This document shows, piece by piece, positions 26,401-34,621 of a stretch of DNA of 64,000 nt. The notes beneath the pieces are model-generated. The model did not search any database and was not told the origin of the DNA. It saw only the letters and a program-made list of their open reading frames with translations. The position numbers and the translations under genes were made by a program. Within the stretch, counting starts at the first letter, position 1, and the number at the start of each line of letters is the position of its first letter. Location: NCBI RefSeq assembly GCF_029227915.1, contig NC_079883.1:25544001-25608000 (forward strand), in the 5' to 3' direction. The DNA is from Hydractinia symbiolongicarpus (taxonomy: Eukaryota > Cnidaria > Hydrozoa > Anthoathecata > Hydractiniidae).

Positions 26401-26955
26401 TTACCAAGTGACTCTGATGTTAAAGATAAAATTAGATCGCGAAATCTAAATGAAATGGCGAATATTAATTCCCTTAAAGCATTTTTTTATTATGACGAAG
26501 TAGTGTTAATGGCACATCTTTTATTTTACATAATTTTTATATATTTATTATGTATATTACATTCCTCTTTTTAGCTTCGAGAAGTTCAAGAAGATGCAAT
26601 CAAGTATATCACCAACATTACAGAAGTGCTAGAGTTGATACCACGTGAGATGATTTTAATATTCAAAACAAACGATCTTCTGCGTGGACTTGACGGAAGG
26701 TTAAAAACAAAAGCCACATCGGGTTCCTTCGTAACTATGGCGCAATGTTGTTTGCGTGCTGTTTATAGCAACGATATGGCTAGCACCGTTTCCATAGTTA
26801 CAAAATGGCGACTAAGTTGCGCATATGCAATTAATAATTTACGATTATTGGCGTATCGGTTTTCCCTGTCGCCCTTTGGTCAAGTTTTAGTCACTATTTT
26901 GGATCAATTTAAAAGAAGTATAGACAAAGTAACGAATCACGTGTTTGTCACGTGA
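8433..26955 (+). CDS. ADCK1: ADCK1 homologue, mitochondrial aarF/UbiB-type atypical kinase
   Basis: Nine phase-0 exons: 8433-8693, 9278-9361, 11283-11546, 11812-11910, 12356-12514, 13051-13167, 13722-13871, 15996-16193 and 26575-26955, 570 residues. UbiB-family kinase-like proteins act in mitochondrial lipid and coenzyme Q homeostasis; ADCK1 lies on the inner-membrane/intermembrane-space side. The first 40 residues are basic and free of acidic residues, then hydrophobic, like a mitochondrial leader plus anchor. The KxGQ element reads KVAQ (K137-Q140). The Ala-rich loop is SASLAQVHKA, the VAVK lysine is K218, the catalytic loop is HCDPHPGN (D350, N355), and the metal-binding triad is DHG (D373). 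LPLELDFLNEG and FIHCDPHPGN match ADCK1 closely. Intron 8 (16194-26574) contains an antisense GPCR gene and repeats. AATAAA is at 27021-27026. The Gly-to-Ala change in KxGQ is the one odd core residue. Confidence 0.95.
10283..10385 (+). repeat. CCCGTGG-hairpin repeat, short copy
   Basis: Lies in ADCK1 intron 2. It has the family signature CCCGTGG, an A-rich gap, then CCACG, followed by GTTCGCCCGTC and ACAGACG. It closely resembles the copy at 56739-56872, including a TGCGCAG/GCGCAG segment and the CAGACAGACA-like end. Confidence 0.6.
10682..11175. repeat. G-rich repeat with short inverted ends
   Basis: ADCK1 intron 2. The left end TACTGTAAATACT and the right end AGTATTTGCTGTA are imperfect inverted copies. 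Inside, a GGGCTTATTTG/GGGGGCTTATGG unit recurs in direct orientation. Similar TTAACGCCC-type sequence on the other strand occurs near 26110-26215. Probably an old non-autonomous element; its borders are uncertain. Confidence 0.35.
14253..14830 (+). repeat. CCCGTGG-hairpin repeat, long copy 1
   Basis: ADCK1 intron 7. It begins CTAGTCGATAAGGCCCGTGG and ends in repeated CAGACA units. The interior shares long near-identical stretches with the adjoining copy 14826-15428, for example CTTTGACAAACGGTTGCAGA and CCGTCCATTCCGAAACGGAT. No ORF was seen, so it looks like a non-autonomous dispersed element of about 580 bp. Confidence 0.7.
14826..15428 (+). repeat. CCCGTGG-hairpin repeat, long copy 2 (tandem)
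   Basis: Head-to-tail neighbour of the previous copy. It begins TAGTCGATAAATCCCGTGG and ends GACAGACAGACACACGGAAC followed by GTATTATTATATAGA, the 3' end also seen at 56860-56872 and 63240. The two copies diverge by point changes and short indels. Confidence 0.7.
15540..15579. repeat. near-perfect 20-bp inverted repeat (hairpin)
   Basis: The left arm 15540-15559 (ending CTGCAGAAAAGTC) and right arm 15566-15585 (GACTTTTCTGCAG onward) pair over about 20 bp with one mismatch around a 6-base loop (ATTTGA). It lies in ADCK1 intron 7, just after the tandem CCCGTGG repeats. It could be a structured intronic RNA, a small-RNA precursor or the relic of a palindromic insertion. Confidence 0.5.
16873..16878 (-). 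terminator. polyadenylation signal of the nested GPCR gene
   Basis: TTTATT on the plus strand reads AATAAA on the minus strand, 114 bases beyond the GPCR stop codon. It supports independent transcription of the GPCR gene inside the ADCK1 intron. Confidence 0.5.
16992..19958 (-). CDS. class A (rhodopsin-like) GPCR, intronless, with very long loops and tail
   Basis: A 988-codon single-exon ORF. Seven membrane segments are visible: TM1 about 42-68 (GNILL), TM2 77-99 (LNLACCDVLTALFSIP), TM3 about 118-140 ending ERY (137-139), TM4 152-171, TM5 199-223, TM6 390-418 (FALPNQ) and TM7 428-450 (NCWIY). C113 and C187 can form the conserved TM3-ECL2 disulfide. N12 and N21 are N-glycosylation sequons. 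The third intracellular loop is about 165 residues. The cytoplasmic tail is about 530 residues, rich in Ser, Lys, Arg and Asn. The CWxP tryptophan and the proline of NPxxY are replaced. Such receptors signal through G proteins at the plasma membrane; the ligand is unknown, with a weak resemblance to neuropeptide or orphan amine-type receptors. The gene sits antisense in ADCK1 intron 8. A splice acceptor (AG at 19985-19984) lies 25 bases before the ATG. Confidence 0.92.
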   Translation of the reverse strand: MSLTITSTLSPNFTAPNCSENCTSPGTADEPVEGFPEQLKLAEIIILSIILIISLCGNILLISAIIKFRHLRNVPNYLILNLACCDVLTALFSIPFMLIRRNSNSYPFYETGCKALQPLATYSSNTSAFTLVCIAIERYLAISGSRIVLTKMRVCLMLLFVHITALCSAAPYSHHLTYELYKGVYYCYEDWIGTPHQKSYTIALFLLQYGLPLPIMTVLYSTAWWKIKQQNKKMIKLSEEYEKKMNWEVEEGIKKNDIGQTMKKTAVTFDEEARQSLVSIASEERENEDGHDLTNGDITVDRRGSEPVIGSPISSKPFGTKRCSLPVNSPPPDLKYNVNNNNLEKSRQERRSFVGTFKRIDTVDIIRQKIKHLRKPTYISHTAYVRHRQTVRMLKMFTVIVVVFLIFALPNQIIWLVNDFAPRDKHPPLVLTFVFNILPYVNSMVNCWIYGGFNKAFRKAYKQILLSIFTCKKIQMYTLKNRARAANPSSCISTATESSYYDSTQQERFESRHNAFSDMFEQHLNNFEKFRHLYHFEDDEEAEEEVELVQQPQKKRKLTLSNLLHALTPSSRRASSLSLSSQQPSSKITSPRKLSMIPPIIPFTQASGASTNRKRRASTSEIGTCRVNTHDFFDSSLNNNNKKSSKSSILSRKTSVWAMLTSPKLLNKKVQKRTLESEIPTVKIINDEVAVEEMELVQSVDLQAHTVQSARKISIRQPVIYTKISQNKVKKQPFPRMQMTPQKQQCQIAYDRTYLPTYGNQRGENNDEYVKNERNRKFNKNNRIVNETEVITATGTIENTDQKLPKTVTGPTKGKPQRKNAIPTQGTRNHQDSSSPNLQRKTNELLEQRNNEIVSPRTQRRRSIKALIEDELVAKRTAMLLSPPQAVTKHPRHNNIANNNMEYPRQRKQSQIKKFENMLNDIKETEEEKDSFYRRSAISVPNTPRKQVDQENKNGAVSVVEKYALSPPKFVRKTSLTAHVFDRTDANM
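19955..19972 (-). promoter_or_regulatory. upstream ORF overlapping the GPCR start codon
   Basis: After the acceptor at 19985-19984 the leader contains ATG ACA AAC TGG ATA TGA (five codons). Its stop overlaps the main start in the string ATGA. If this leader is transcribed, ribosomes meet the uORF first and must leak past it or reinitiate, which would lower receptor output. It is read directly from the sequence; its use is inferred. Confidence 0.5.
19986..21530. other. ADCK1 intron sequence upstream of the GPCR, no gene seen
   Basis: AT-rich stretch without a supported ORF. It should include the GPCR promoter or a 5' non-coding exon, but I could not place either. A single TACTGCGAAACGTAAC near 20779 resembles one unit of the 20-bp satellite that follows. 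Confidence 0.35.
21533..21777. repeat. 20-bp tandem repeat (about 12 units)
   Basis: Consensus ACGCGCTACTGTGAAACGTT, with substitutions such as GCTCGCTACTGTAAAACGTT and one unit shortened by two bases (GTTAGCGCTACTG). It is CpG-rich against an AT-rich background. Located in ADCK1 intron 8 upstream of the GPCR gene. Confidence 0.85.
22069..24090 (-). mobile_element. 5'-truncated non-LTR (LINE) retrotransposon with A tail
   Basis: The minus-strand element ends in a long A run (T run at 22069-22101 on the plus strand), preceded by an AATAAATTA-type signal and about 370 bases of 3' UTR. Its only ORF is the reverse transcriptase (22474-24087). No endonuclease domain or ORF1 lies upstream, where a TAA at 24090-24088 bounds the frame. 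This is typical of incomplete target-primed reverse transcription. It is inserted in ADCK1 intron 8 in the orientation of the nested GPCR. Confidence 0.8.
22474..24087 (-). CDS. non-LTR retrotransposon reverse transcriptase, jockey/CR1-like, partial at N-terminus
   Basis: An open frame of 538 codons; the first Met is at 23844, giving 456 residues. From that Met: YRPVSVLSNISKIYE (21 onward), LTDLSKAFDCIPHELL (88 onward), GVPQGSILGPLLF (146 onward) and the catalytic NYADDTT (176-182) mark RT blocks 2 to 5. They are followed by a thumb and a C-terminal region ending in CPCRICK. Residues before the Met are also RT-like (an N-terminal FEQIHREKDPKLDP region), so the Met is not a true start. The endonuclease is lost. 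The RT frame is intact and the copy looks recent. The exact clade (jockey, CR1 or relatives) needs a tree. Confidence 0.85.
   Translation of the reverse strand: MQGSRKHNHHNLATSHYTGTTLKKVSFEQIHREKDPKLDPKKAQQKDDIPTNIIKENIDIFSQFITENFNQSLKSSEFPPSLKNADITPTHKKGLRTEKANYRPVSVLSNISKIYERCMYDQIYTFFEPLFSKLQFGFRKGHSSQQCLISMIEKWKNSLDKGGTFGALLTDLSKAFDCIPHELLLAKLHAYGFDMNSLLFIKSYLIDRKQRVRINNNYSTWKKIKYGVPQGSILGPLLFNIFLCDLFLFVPYMDIVNYADDTTPFSIGKNINEVIEKIEYAAIIIFTWFENNGMKANPEKSHFFTNKTDVRLKVCDELLNNSQTEKLLGITIDHKLSFEEHVNQLCNKAGQKVSALARLSSFMTLDQRKLIINAFVTSHFSYCPLVWMFHSRKLNNRINHIHERALRIIYQDYQSSFEELLSKNGSVTIHQTNLRILVTELYKAKTKTGPEMLNEIFIFPEPVYNLRKDKLKSNKIFSVRYGIETLSNVGLKLWNSLPNEYRNAGTLIEFRNKIRNWIPNHCPCRICKTFIPELGFL
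24943..25572 (-). CDS. possible repeat protein encoded by the minisatellite
   Basis: An ATG-started 209-codon ORF of about 15 copies of MEVVEDLLNTEQFY, ending TAG just past the array. Each 14-residue unit is acidic and amphipathic (V, V, L, L spaced as in a helix), so a coiled coil or helical repeat is conceivable. The frequent variant pair GTA/GTG with AAC/AGC (plus strand) is synonymous on this strand (TTA/CTA Leu, AAT/AAC Asn) and non-synonymous on the other. Remaining changes are mostly conservative (F/L, V/F), apart from E/K. There is no promoter, splice or homology evidence. It may be only an artefact of a period divisible by three. Confidence 0.2.
   Translation of the reverse strand: MKVVEDLLNTEQLYMEVVEDLLNTEQLYMKVVEDLLNTEQFYMEVVEDLLNTEQLYMEVVEDLLNTEQFYMEVVEDLLNTEQFYMEFVEDLLNTEQLYMEVVEDLLNTEQFYMEVVEDLLNTEQFYMEVVEDLLNTEQFYMEFVEDLLNTEQFYMEVVEDLLNTEQLYMKVVEDLLNTEQFYMEVVEDLLNTEQFYMEVVKDLLNTKQF
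24947..25576. repeat. 42-bp minisatellite, 15 units
   Basis: Exactly 15 units of 42 bp, starting AATTGTTCTGTATTTAACAG in the consensus. Five or six positions vary among units, with GTATTTAAC and GTGTTTAGC as a linked pair. Because 42 is a multiple of three and no unit has a stop in the relevant frames, long ORFs run on both strands. Located in ADCK1 intron 8. Confidence 0.95.
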
Positions 26956-27081
26956 CTAATCAATTCATTTTTGAATTTATAGTTTTTTTAAATAAGAATA
27001 GAAATGTTAATCAGTTTATAAATAAATAAAAAAATATGGAAATTTTCATATTGCTGAGATTTTTCCCTAGAAAAATTACTA

Positions 27082-28682
27082 GAGTACCGAAGCCGAGGAG
27101 TGTCAAATCTTATTTATTTTAGGAATCGACATTTATTTTAAGAAACAATTTCAAAATTCTGAATATGATTTCATATTTTGGAGTCAAATCTAATTTATTT
27201 TTAAAATCGCAATTTATTTTAAGAAATTTTTTCAAAGTTCTAAAACTGCTTTCCACATTTCAGAATCGGGTTTTGGAATCTGAATTAAGCTCTTAAATTC
27301 ACTTACAGAATCGCGTTTTACAAAATCTAGCTTTTGGTCCGTAAATCTGTGTAAAATATAAATATGGACGGACAAGTACCGTGGTTCTTCTGGGATTGAA
27401 TTTCCAGCCATAGAAAATAAGTTCTGTGTCCGCTGTGAAAAGAAAAGAAATTTAAGCAAAGAAGTTATACAACTTTCAACTGCAAGCGTCCATCGTCCTT
27501 CCAGAAATGAGTCACTTTCCTTTTCTAACTTTGTGGACCTGAAGAAAGAGCAATATGGCAGTAAGTGGAGGAAAGAAGGGAAAATATTAAAGCGAAGGGA
27601 TGACTATGTGGTGTCAGGAAACATAATGACAAGGGAATTCTACAAAAAGTTCGTGGATCAAGACTTCCAGTAAAAGCGATGCGAATTCTATTCCCACGAC
27701 ACGCGATCTAGTTGTGCCTGTAAAAACTTGTGATAAACAAACCAAACACATTCTGTGAGGATAACTTTCTAATATTATTTCTCCTTCACTGACAATATCC
27801 TTGAAATAGTCAATAACCCAACCGCTAAATCCCCGTTTAAAATGAAACCACCAATTCTCTTTTCTTTAATTTGATTGCGATGACCCATACTTATGCTCAT
27901 CTGTATCCGGAGCATATAACATTGAATTGATGCCATTGTTCCGTTGTCTGTGCCTGCGTCTGTTCTAATAAGTTTTGGGCCAAAAACAATTTCTGCTACT
28001 AAATTTGTATCAAAATAAGCTGAAATGATGGGTTTGTTATTACTTCGACATACTTTAAGCCAAATAATGCGCGTGAGTAGCCATCCACACAGCCATGTAT
28101 CGGTAACCCATACGGCTTGAGCTTATCATACCATTCGGCATGCCAAACGTCATTTGGTCCATTGAAGAAATAAGTGCGACTGTTAAACCTTCGAGATCGA
28201 CCTTGCTCATTGCCTAAATCACAGAAAGAATTGATTCCGATTGTCCGTGCAAAATATAACGTTTAAAAACTAGATAAATAAAAACGCACCATTTTTGTCT
28301 TCTTCTTTTAGTAATTTTATGACCATATCTCTTGGGACTGTCATGTGATAAGTAGTACGAAGCATAGTCTACATACTTCGATATCCTTTCAAACGTGAAA
28401 GACCATGTAATTCATTTCTTATAAAACATCGGATTGCTGCTTAAGTTGTCTTTGACACCATTATGGATCGAACACTAAACTATTGATTACGATTTCAAAA
28501 CCTGATTTGAAAACTCGATCACGATTTCAAAACCCGATTACAAAACCTGATTTCGAAACCCGATTTCGAAAGTGGATTCCTGAAATATAATGTCCTTCAG
28601 TAGATTTGGAAACTGGATTTCTAAAATAAATCTCGATTTTGAAAATAAATAAGGTTTGACCCTCCTCGGCTCCCATACTAGA
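27082..28682 (-). mobile_element. DNA transposon with imperfect terminal inverted repeats and a decayed integrase-core transposase
   Basis: The left end (27082-27135) and right end (28618-28682) are inverted copies: AGCCGAGGAG, then GTCAAA, then CTTATTTATTTT occur on both. ACTAGAG flanks both ends as a possible target duplication. Between them the minus strand encodes pieces of a transposase with a retroviral-integrase-type (rve) core, of the kind common in cnidarian and fish genomes. The element is about 1.6 kb and sits just downstream of ADCK1. Confidence 0.7.
27780..28380 (-). pseudogene. broken rve-core (DDE-type) transposase
   Basis: On the minus strand, from high to low coordinate, the pieces are VPRDMVIKLLKEEDKNG, a short GT...AG intron, PNDVWHAEWYDKLKPYG with IHGCVDGYSR, IIWLKVCRSNNKP with IRTDAGTDNGTMA, and finally a Trp-rich segment (WWFHFKRGFSGW). 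They lie in three different frames, so at least two frameshifts (near 28070 and 27860) interrupt the protein. In relatives the residue after VWHA/VWHV is a catalytic Asp; here it is Glu. The copy cannot be functional as read. Confidence 0.7.
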
Positions 28683-28910
28683 GCCCCAGCAAAAATTATC
28701 TTTTTCAGTTATCTGAAAAATCAAACAAAGTTAAATGCGAATGACGTCATCAACCCTATGATTTCGAAAGAGGTCGGTTGGCATAGCGTTAGAAAAAGCC
28801 CTTTACATCTGTAACAAGGTTTCTTAGTTTTTCATCTTAGAACATACAAAATACGTTGATGTGGAAAACAATTGCGCAGGACAACTATGATAGGATGTGT
28901 TCGTTAACCG

Positions 28911-29172
28911 GGATTTGTAACTTCATACCGCTAGGTTGCAATATCGTCAAACTGGGAGTTGTATCTTAATACCGCTAGGTTGCGTTATCGTCAAATTGGG
29001 AGTTGTAACTTCATACCGCTAGGTTGCATCATCGTCAAATTGGGAGTTGTAACTTCATACCGCTAGGTTGCATCATCGTCAAATTGGGAGTTGTAACTTT
29101 ATACCACTAGGTTGCATCATCGTCAAATTGGGAGTTGTAACTTTATACCACTAGGTTGCATCATCGTCAAAA
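28911..29172. repeat. 44-bp tandem repeat (about 6 units)
   Basis: Unit GGGAGTTGTAACTTCATACC followed by GCTAGGTTGCATCATCGTCAAATT. The first two units are more diverged (AATATCG, GTTATCG) and the last two share CCACTAGG. It ends next to the truncated RT element at 29333. Confidence 0.9.
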
Positions 29173-29332
29173 TCCTAAAAAAGGGAAGCATATTACTTTT
29201 TTTTACCTAGAAGATTTCTTTTGTGCAAATTGGATTGTAGATTCTGGTATACAAACGCAAAATAATTTTTGTCTTCCTCCTCTGTGTCATACATCACATG
29301 CAACGAAAGTTTTCTTTACCTCTCTGTCAAAT

Positions 29333-30529
29333 TCAAATCGTTTTTCCTAAACTAAATCCATATGTGGAATCACATTCAAACAAATCATGTACCGCATGTA
29401 TTGCCACTTCACAACCGGCTTCTTGACCTGCACACATTTGCTCGTAACCCGTCGAATTTAAAATGTCAGGTTTCACTATTAACATGACAGCTTTTCCCAT
29501 AATTCTGCAGAGTACTTCTCCTACTCCAATCAGTCGTACAACAGGACATTTATCAATAGGAATTAGGCGACAGTTTATCAGTGTTTCAATGCTTTCTGGA
29601 TCTTCTAAGGTCAGTGTGCATAGTTGTCTGGTCATATTTGCTACAGCATGGCATAGATCATCGGAAGCATTTCCGTAGGCTGCATTACTCGTGATTTTTC
29701 TCCAGGAATCTGCGTCCAGACCGGATGGACCATGAGAACCTTTTGTTTTCGTACCACACTTTCTGATAAGCTCTGTGTTTATACCGTCAAAAACAATGTC
29801 GTTGACGGGTTGAAAAGGACCGTGCGATATCATGGTATCATTTACAGGACTGACGTCAGGGTGTTTTTGTTTCAGATTTTTTATAACGTCGTCTGACAAT
29901 GGCAGAACTCCCCCATTTGCCTCTTCATCTAACAAACGTATAGCAGAGTTTATTTTGCCTTCCAGTATTAAGTAAGCAAACCTTCTAGCTAATTCTTCCG
30001 TGTTCTTTTGCTTACTCAAGTTCCGGGGAAGTCTTTTTTGGATAGTCTTTGACTCGTCAAGTTATGCATCAATGTCTCGTTTCTTCCATAGTTCAATTCG
30101 TCGTTCTAAATGTTTTTTAATTTCTGATGCTTTACATTTGGTTGAGGTCTTCTGTAGCATGAGAGATGGGAGGACCATCGCTGCTTTTGGACAGATGTCT
30201 CGATTTGTTGATTTTGAAGACCATTCATTAAAAAGTTTGGTAAGTTCAATAATAAATGATTTACTAGCAGCCCCTTTCGGAAGATCAAACAGGTTTCGTT
30301 TCCAGTACACTAAGAGATCGTATGCTTCAGAAATTTTATTCCGGTATTTTATTTCTTCGCTAAGTTCCTCATTTTCAATGCCAGTGTTCTTTCTGTCATT
30401 TTCTGCGGCTACATTTTCGTTCTGTTGTCCTTTGCACTGTCTACTGTGTTGTTGACATCCCCGGAAGGTTTTGAAAGTTCTTTGGCATTTTGAACATGGA
30501 AAACAAAGTTCGTCGGCGTTATGTTCCAT
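29333..30529 (-). pseudogene. retroelement fragment: C2H2 finger plus N-terminal reverse transcriptase, with an in-frame stop
   Basis: Reading from 30529, the first 155 codons encode a C2H2 finger (CSKCQRTFKTFRGCQQHSRQC) and a segment YDLLVYWKRNLFDLPKG known from cnidarian and other invertebrate RT elements. A TAA at 30064-30062 stops the frame. The same frame then continues for 228 codons with RT-like sequence: HGPSGLDADSW, RLIPIDK, VRLIGVGEVLCRI and CAGQEAGCEVAIHA. It ends just before the expected first catalytic Asp region, and no YxDD is present. The piece is therefore 3'-truncated and broken by one nonsense codon. It adjoins the 44-bp satellite. Confidence 0.75.
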
Positions 30530-33500
30530 CTCTTATTGTTTATTCAACAAATACAATCATTTCATCAATTATGATTATACGCTTGTGCGTTTAATAAATG
30601 AAAGCTTTTTTTGTTAAAACGATTTGACTTTTAACTTTTGCCGTTATAAGATCACATCCGACATCTTCGGAAGCCATTGCACACTCCAAATAATTGCTGC
30701 CTAAGGTTACAAATTTCCACACATTAGGTCCAGTGCGAAATTCTGAAGGGTTATTGAAAAAAAGGAACGTCCAATTTTGTGGTATAACACTAGAGTGTTA
30801 CGTTTCATCTGTTATCGCAGATTTTTTGTTATTGTCAAAGGGGATGGAGCAAAGAAACAAAGGCAGTTTTTTCGTCATTTTTCAAATATGAACAAATAGC
30901 GACAAATGTCAATGCTCGTATATCATTGCACTCGCGTAGCTAAATCAGGTGGACAACGTTTTGAAATTTTTCACATTGGAGTTGCAATGGTTTCGAAGTT
31001 CGGGAATGGTGATGATGACTTCAGCACAATTAGAACACTTTCAGATTCTGATTTTAATCAGATAGTTCTAACTCAACTCTGACCCATGTACTTACATGTG
31101 GCGTAATTAGCCGGCTTGTCGCAACATATACTGTCCAAGATTGTATTATTTAGGGTATCGAAGGTTTTTTACATCGGCACGAAACCTGAAGAAGAAAACC
31201 GAAGGAGCGAAGTTTGGGTACGAAGATAAACAAGTTGGGATTAACAAAATCAGGCCTTGCTAAGTACGGAGTTATTTGTGGGACAAAATTCGTATGTGGC
31301 TTTCGTCCTGTCGTAATGTCCTTTATCGTGTGATTTAACGTTTCGTCGTAATACGTCGTAATCGTCGCGGCGCACAGTTCTCGTCATGGGGTGTTATTAT
31401 CGTCGTGGTTTTACTTTTGTCGTGATATTCTTCGTCGTCGCATTTTATTACTCACCGTGGTATGTCATAATTGTGCAAAACTTTTACAACGTGAAACTGG
31501 AAAAAGTCATTATCTTTGATATGACTTAGAATTCTACAGACATTTTCGTTGGTTAAATGTTAATTGACTAGTTGTTCATTGTATTGAGCAGAGTAGAATC
31601 AAACACCAGAGGGAAGTAAAAGTGGAAATTTTATTTATTTATTGTTCGTGGTAGCTAGCTAGCTCAAAGTAATTGTATTCTTTTATTCTGAGCATAATTA
31701 CCTAAAAAATAATGATATTAGCCTAAAAAATGCGTTTACGTATTCCATTCCGGCACGGTGCTTTAAGCACACACCCAATTGTACTAGACTGGACAAATCA
31801 TTTGATATTAAGGAAAGCACAAATTTTTGTTCTGTTTATTGATTTTAATAAATAAAAATTTTTGGTGCCATTTAATAATACTTTTTCTGCTATATCCAAG
31901 CTAATTTTCATTCTTGTCTTTTAAATTTTGGAGTTTTTAACATTAGCTAGCTAACTCAAACGCTCGACTCACACTTCTAGGGCTACTGTGGTGATTTCTT
32001 AAAAATAGTACACGAAATTAGTTATTATATGCAAAACAACATGAACATTTTCGCTACGAAATGAAGTGCGATGCAACGAAAACAAAGAACATACACGAAT
32101 ATTGTCCCACAAACAACTCAATGACTAAAATATATTTTTAACCGACACAATTTTAAAATAACGGGATACAGACAAATATTACATAATATTACATAAAGCA
32201 AAGTGCTTAATGAGCGCTTGTAAAATTACATAAAAGTCTTTTTTTGTGTATATGAAACCATGGTAACGCGAAGCAAATACGACTACGACGTATGTAGGAA
32301 GTTATTATTTTAATGGCTGCATAATTATAAGAATTTGATAACAACATTACATTGTGTAGATAAGTTATATGTCGGTATAAAGTGGGTGTCCTTCCTAACT
32401 GCATTGAACCCTTAATCTTGACGACGGCCTGGAAATACTTTAACTCACTGTCTATAACTAACGTCGGTAATTAGTCGCCATGAGTAATTTTTGATTTTCG
32501 TCATTTCTAAAAATTTAATTATGCGTGTTTGATTATTCTTGCCAAATAAAATCAGCAGAATATTTTGTGCAGGAAGTCTTTATGTTTCGCTGTATTTTCA
32601 TTGCAGCTTGCTTTCAAAAGGTCTCTGAAAAAAAACTCTTAAGAAAAGTTAACCTGGCAACAAAAAATTATTTTGCAGAAGAAAATTCTGGAAGAACTCA
32701 AAGGAAACTAAACAAGGTAGGGAACACTTCACTTTTTTCCAGTCGCATGTTACGTAACTTCGACACCATTTTCTTTATTTTAACGCGGTAAATTTCGGAA
32801 AGAAAATTTTCGGTCCTGAAAGTGGCGGGAAGTGATAATTCACAAATAAAAAAAAAAACCTCCGATAAAATGGTCATCAATTTAAAAATACTTTTTATTA
32901 ATTTTACCGATCTGGTTACTAGATTTTACGTATCCTTTTAGACATCAAAAAGTTAGATGAAAAACACAAAGTATATTTTTTCAGGATAGATGGAATATGA
33001 TTGATTACAACGCAAAACGGATTTAACAGTGCACGCACCAGTCGTTATGAAGATGAATACTATTTGTTTGACGTCAAAGTAAACCTTTTTTAAATGTCGC
33101 GTTGCCGGCATCCGTCACCCAGAAGGAAAATAGGCCTAAAGAGCTCTTAGTCCCCAGAGCTCTTCGAGATAAAAACTACTTTCAGAGAGCTCTGGGATCG
33201 AGAATTCCGATTGATGTAAATGGTTTGTTACAAAAAACCATACATTTTTTGCTTGCCAGTATCCACTTTTAAATTTCTATTTTTAAAACAATTTCAATAA
33301 ATTAAACTGTTATAAAATGTAAAAACACAACATCTGATGATACCAAGCGTGATTTTTATTTGAAAAATTTCAGCTCTTTCAAAATCAATGGAATAACCTC
33401 TTTCGTAACGATTTGATTGTCTAATACTTTAAAGTTTCCGCGAAATCCTATACAAGTTAAAGTAAGTCTCAACGCATGCGCAGTGACAACTGACTTCACC

Positions 33501-33944
33501 CGAACATTTCGCTGCAGGAGATAGGTGGAATCTCAAAAAATCATTACAAACATGTCGGTTGGTACAAAAAGATGGTCGAAAAAGTCTTCTTTCACCGACG
33601 TCATGTTGGCTGCAAATGGTTACAACAAGATTGTTTTAAGTATCTTTTAACGCCGAAAATGATATCATGGGATTGGTTAAATTAGTTCTGGCCATAATTC
33701 GTACACGTGAAAGAAAGATTGAAAGAATTTTGTCAGTAATTAAGATCATTTCCTTACGAGTAAAATGTGTGATTTTCCTTTTCAAAACAGTGTGCAGATG
33801 TTTGTCACATATAATGACATCCCTCTCAAAATTAAAATTATTCTAGATTTATCACAATAATAAAATTCTTCACCCTTGAAAATGATTTCCGAAATTTGCG
33901 TATTTTTATAAAAAGAGAGTGTCCTTTCGGCTCATTCGACTTGC
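30530..33944. other. intergenic, no supported gene
   Basis: Mostly unassigned AT-rich sequence. A CGTCGT-rich patch lies near 31310-31450, and an imperfect palindrome around AGAGCTCT at 33138-33195. Short ORFs (for example 32525-32791) show no domain or coding bias I can defend. Confidence 0.35.
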
Positions 33945-33945
33945 A

Positions 33946-34046
33946 ACTCCGTCCCCAGGGGATCTTGCCATTTGCCATTAATGCCGGCGGTAGTAAGTAA
34001 GCGTAAGCGGCTTTGATATCATGCAAAAAACCCTGGGGACGAGGAT
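33946..34046. repeat. palindromic MITE-like element (CTCGTCCCCAGGG family)
   Basis: GTCCCCAGGG at 33951-33960 and CCCTGGGGAC at 34031-34040 form inverted ends. The interior GCCGGCGGTAGTAAGTAAGCG resembles the interior of the copy at 49921. Similar inverted pairs occur at 49921, 50752, 51671 and 52880, so this is a dispersed short non-autonomous element. Confidence 0.65.
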
Positions 34047-34621
34047 GTTTAACTCGAACTATCCTGTAAACCATTTCTTTGCTCGTTTCAAATTCTAGGC
34101 TTTCTTAGTTTTTAGGACGACCTTTTTAACTTCTTTCACCACATATATACAGGTTTTTAATAAAATTGTCCAGTGCTCGATTAATCGCCCAGTTCCCCTC
34201 CCATGTTTTAAATTTTTTTGGATTCGGGTACAAAAGAGCTAGGGACATTCAAAAAATATGTAAACAGGTAAAGAATAGAGACCATAGCAAAAAGGTACAT
34301 ATTCGTGCAAGGAAAAAAAATGGTTGGGGGTTAATTCACCCACATGCATTTTATTCCAAGTCTTAATTTTGTACAAAAATGCATTAAAGTGAGAAAAACT
34401 TTGGCAGTAAAATAAGTGACCTTATTTCCTCCAATTATCGCCCCCGAGACTTGTTAGATGATTTGACCTAAGGTGTGGCATTCAATACAGGGGAGGTGTT
34501 AATTGTCCGTTATTAGCACGAATAAACAAAATAATGTAAAGAATTTTTTAAAAAAACAAAACAATTTCCCAAACCGTCTGGCATCGTTATCTGACACTGC
34601 ATTGTTGCTGAACAATGCCCA

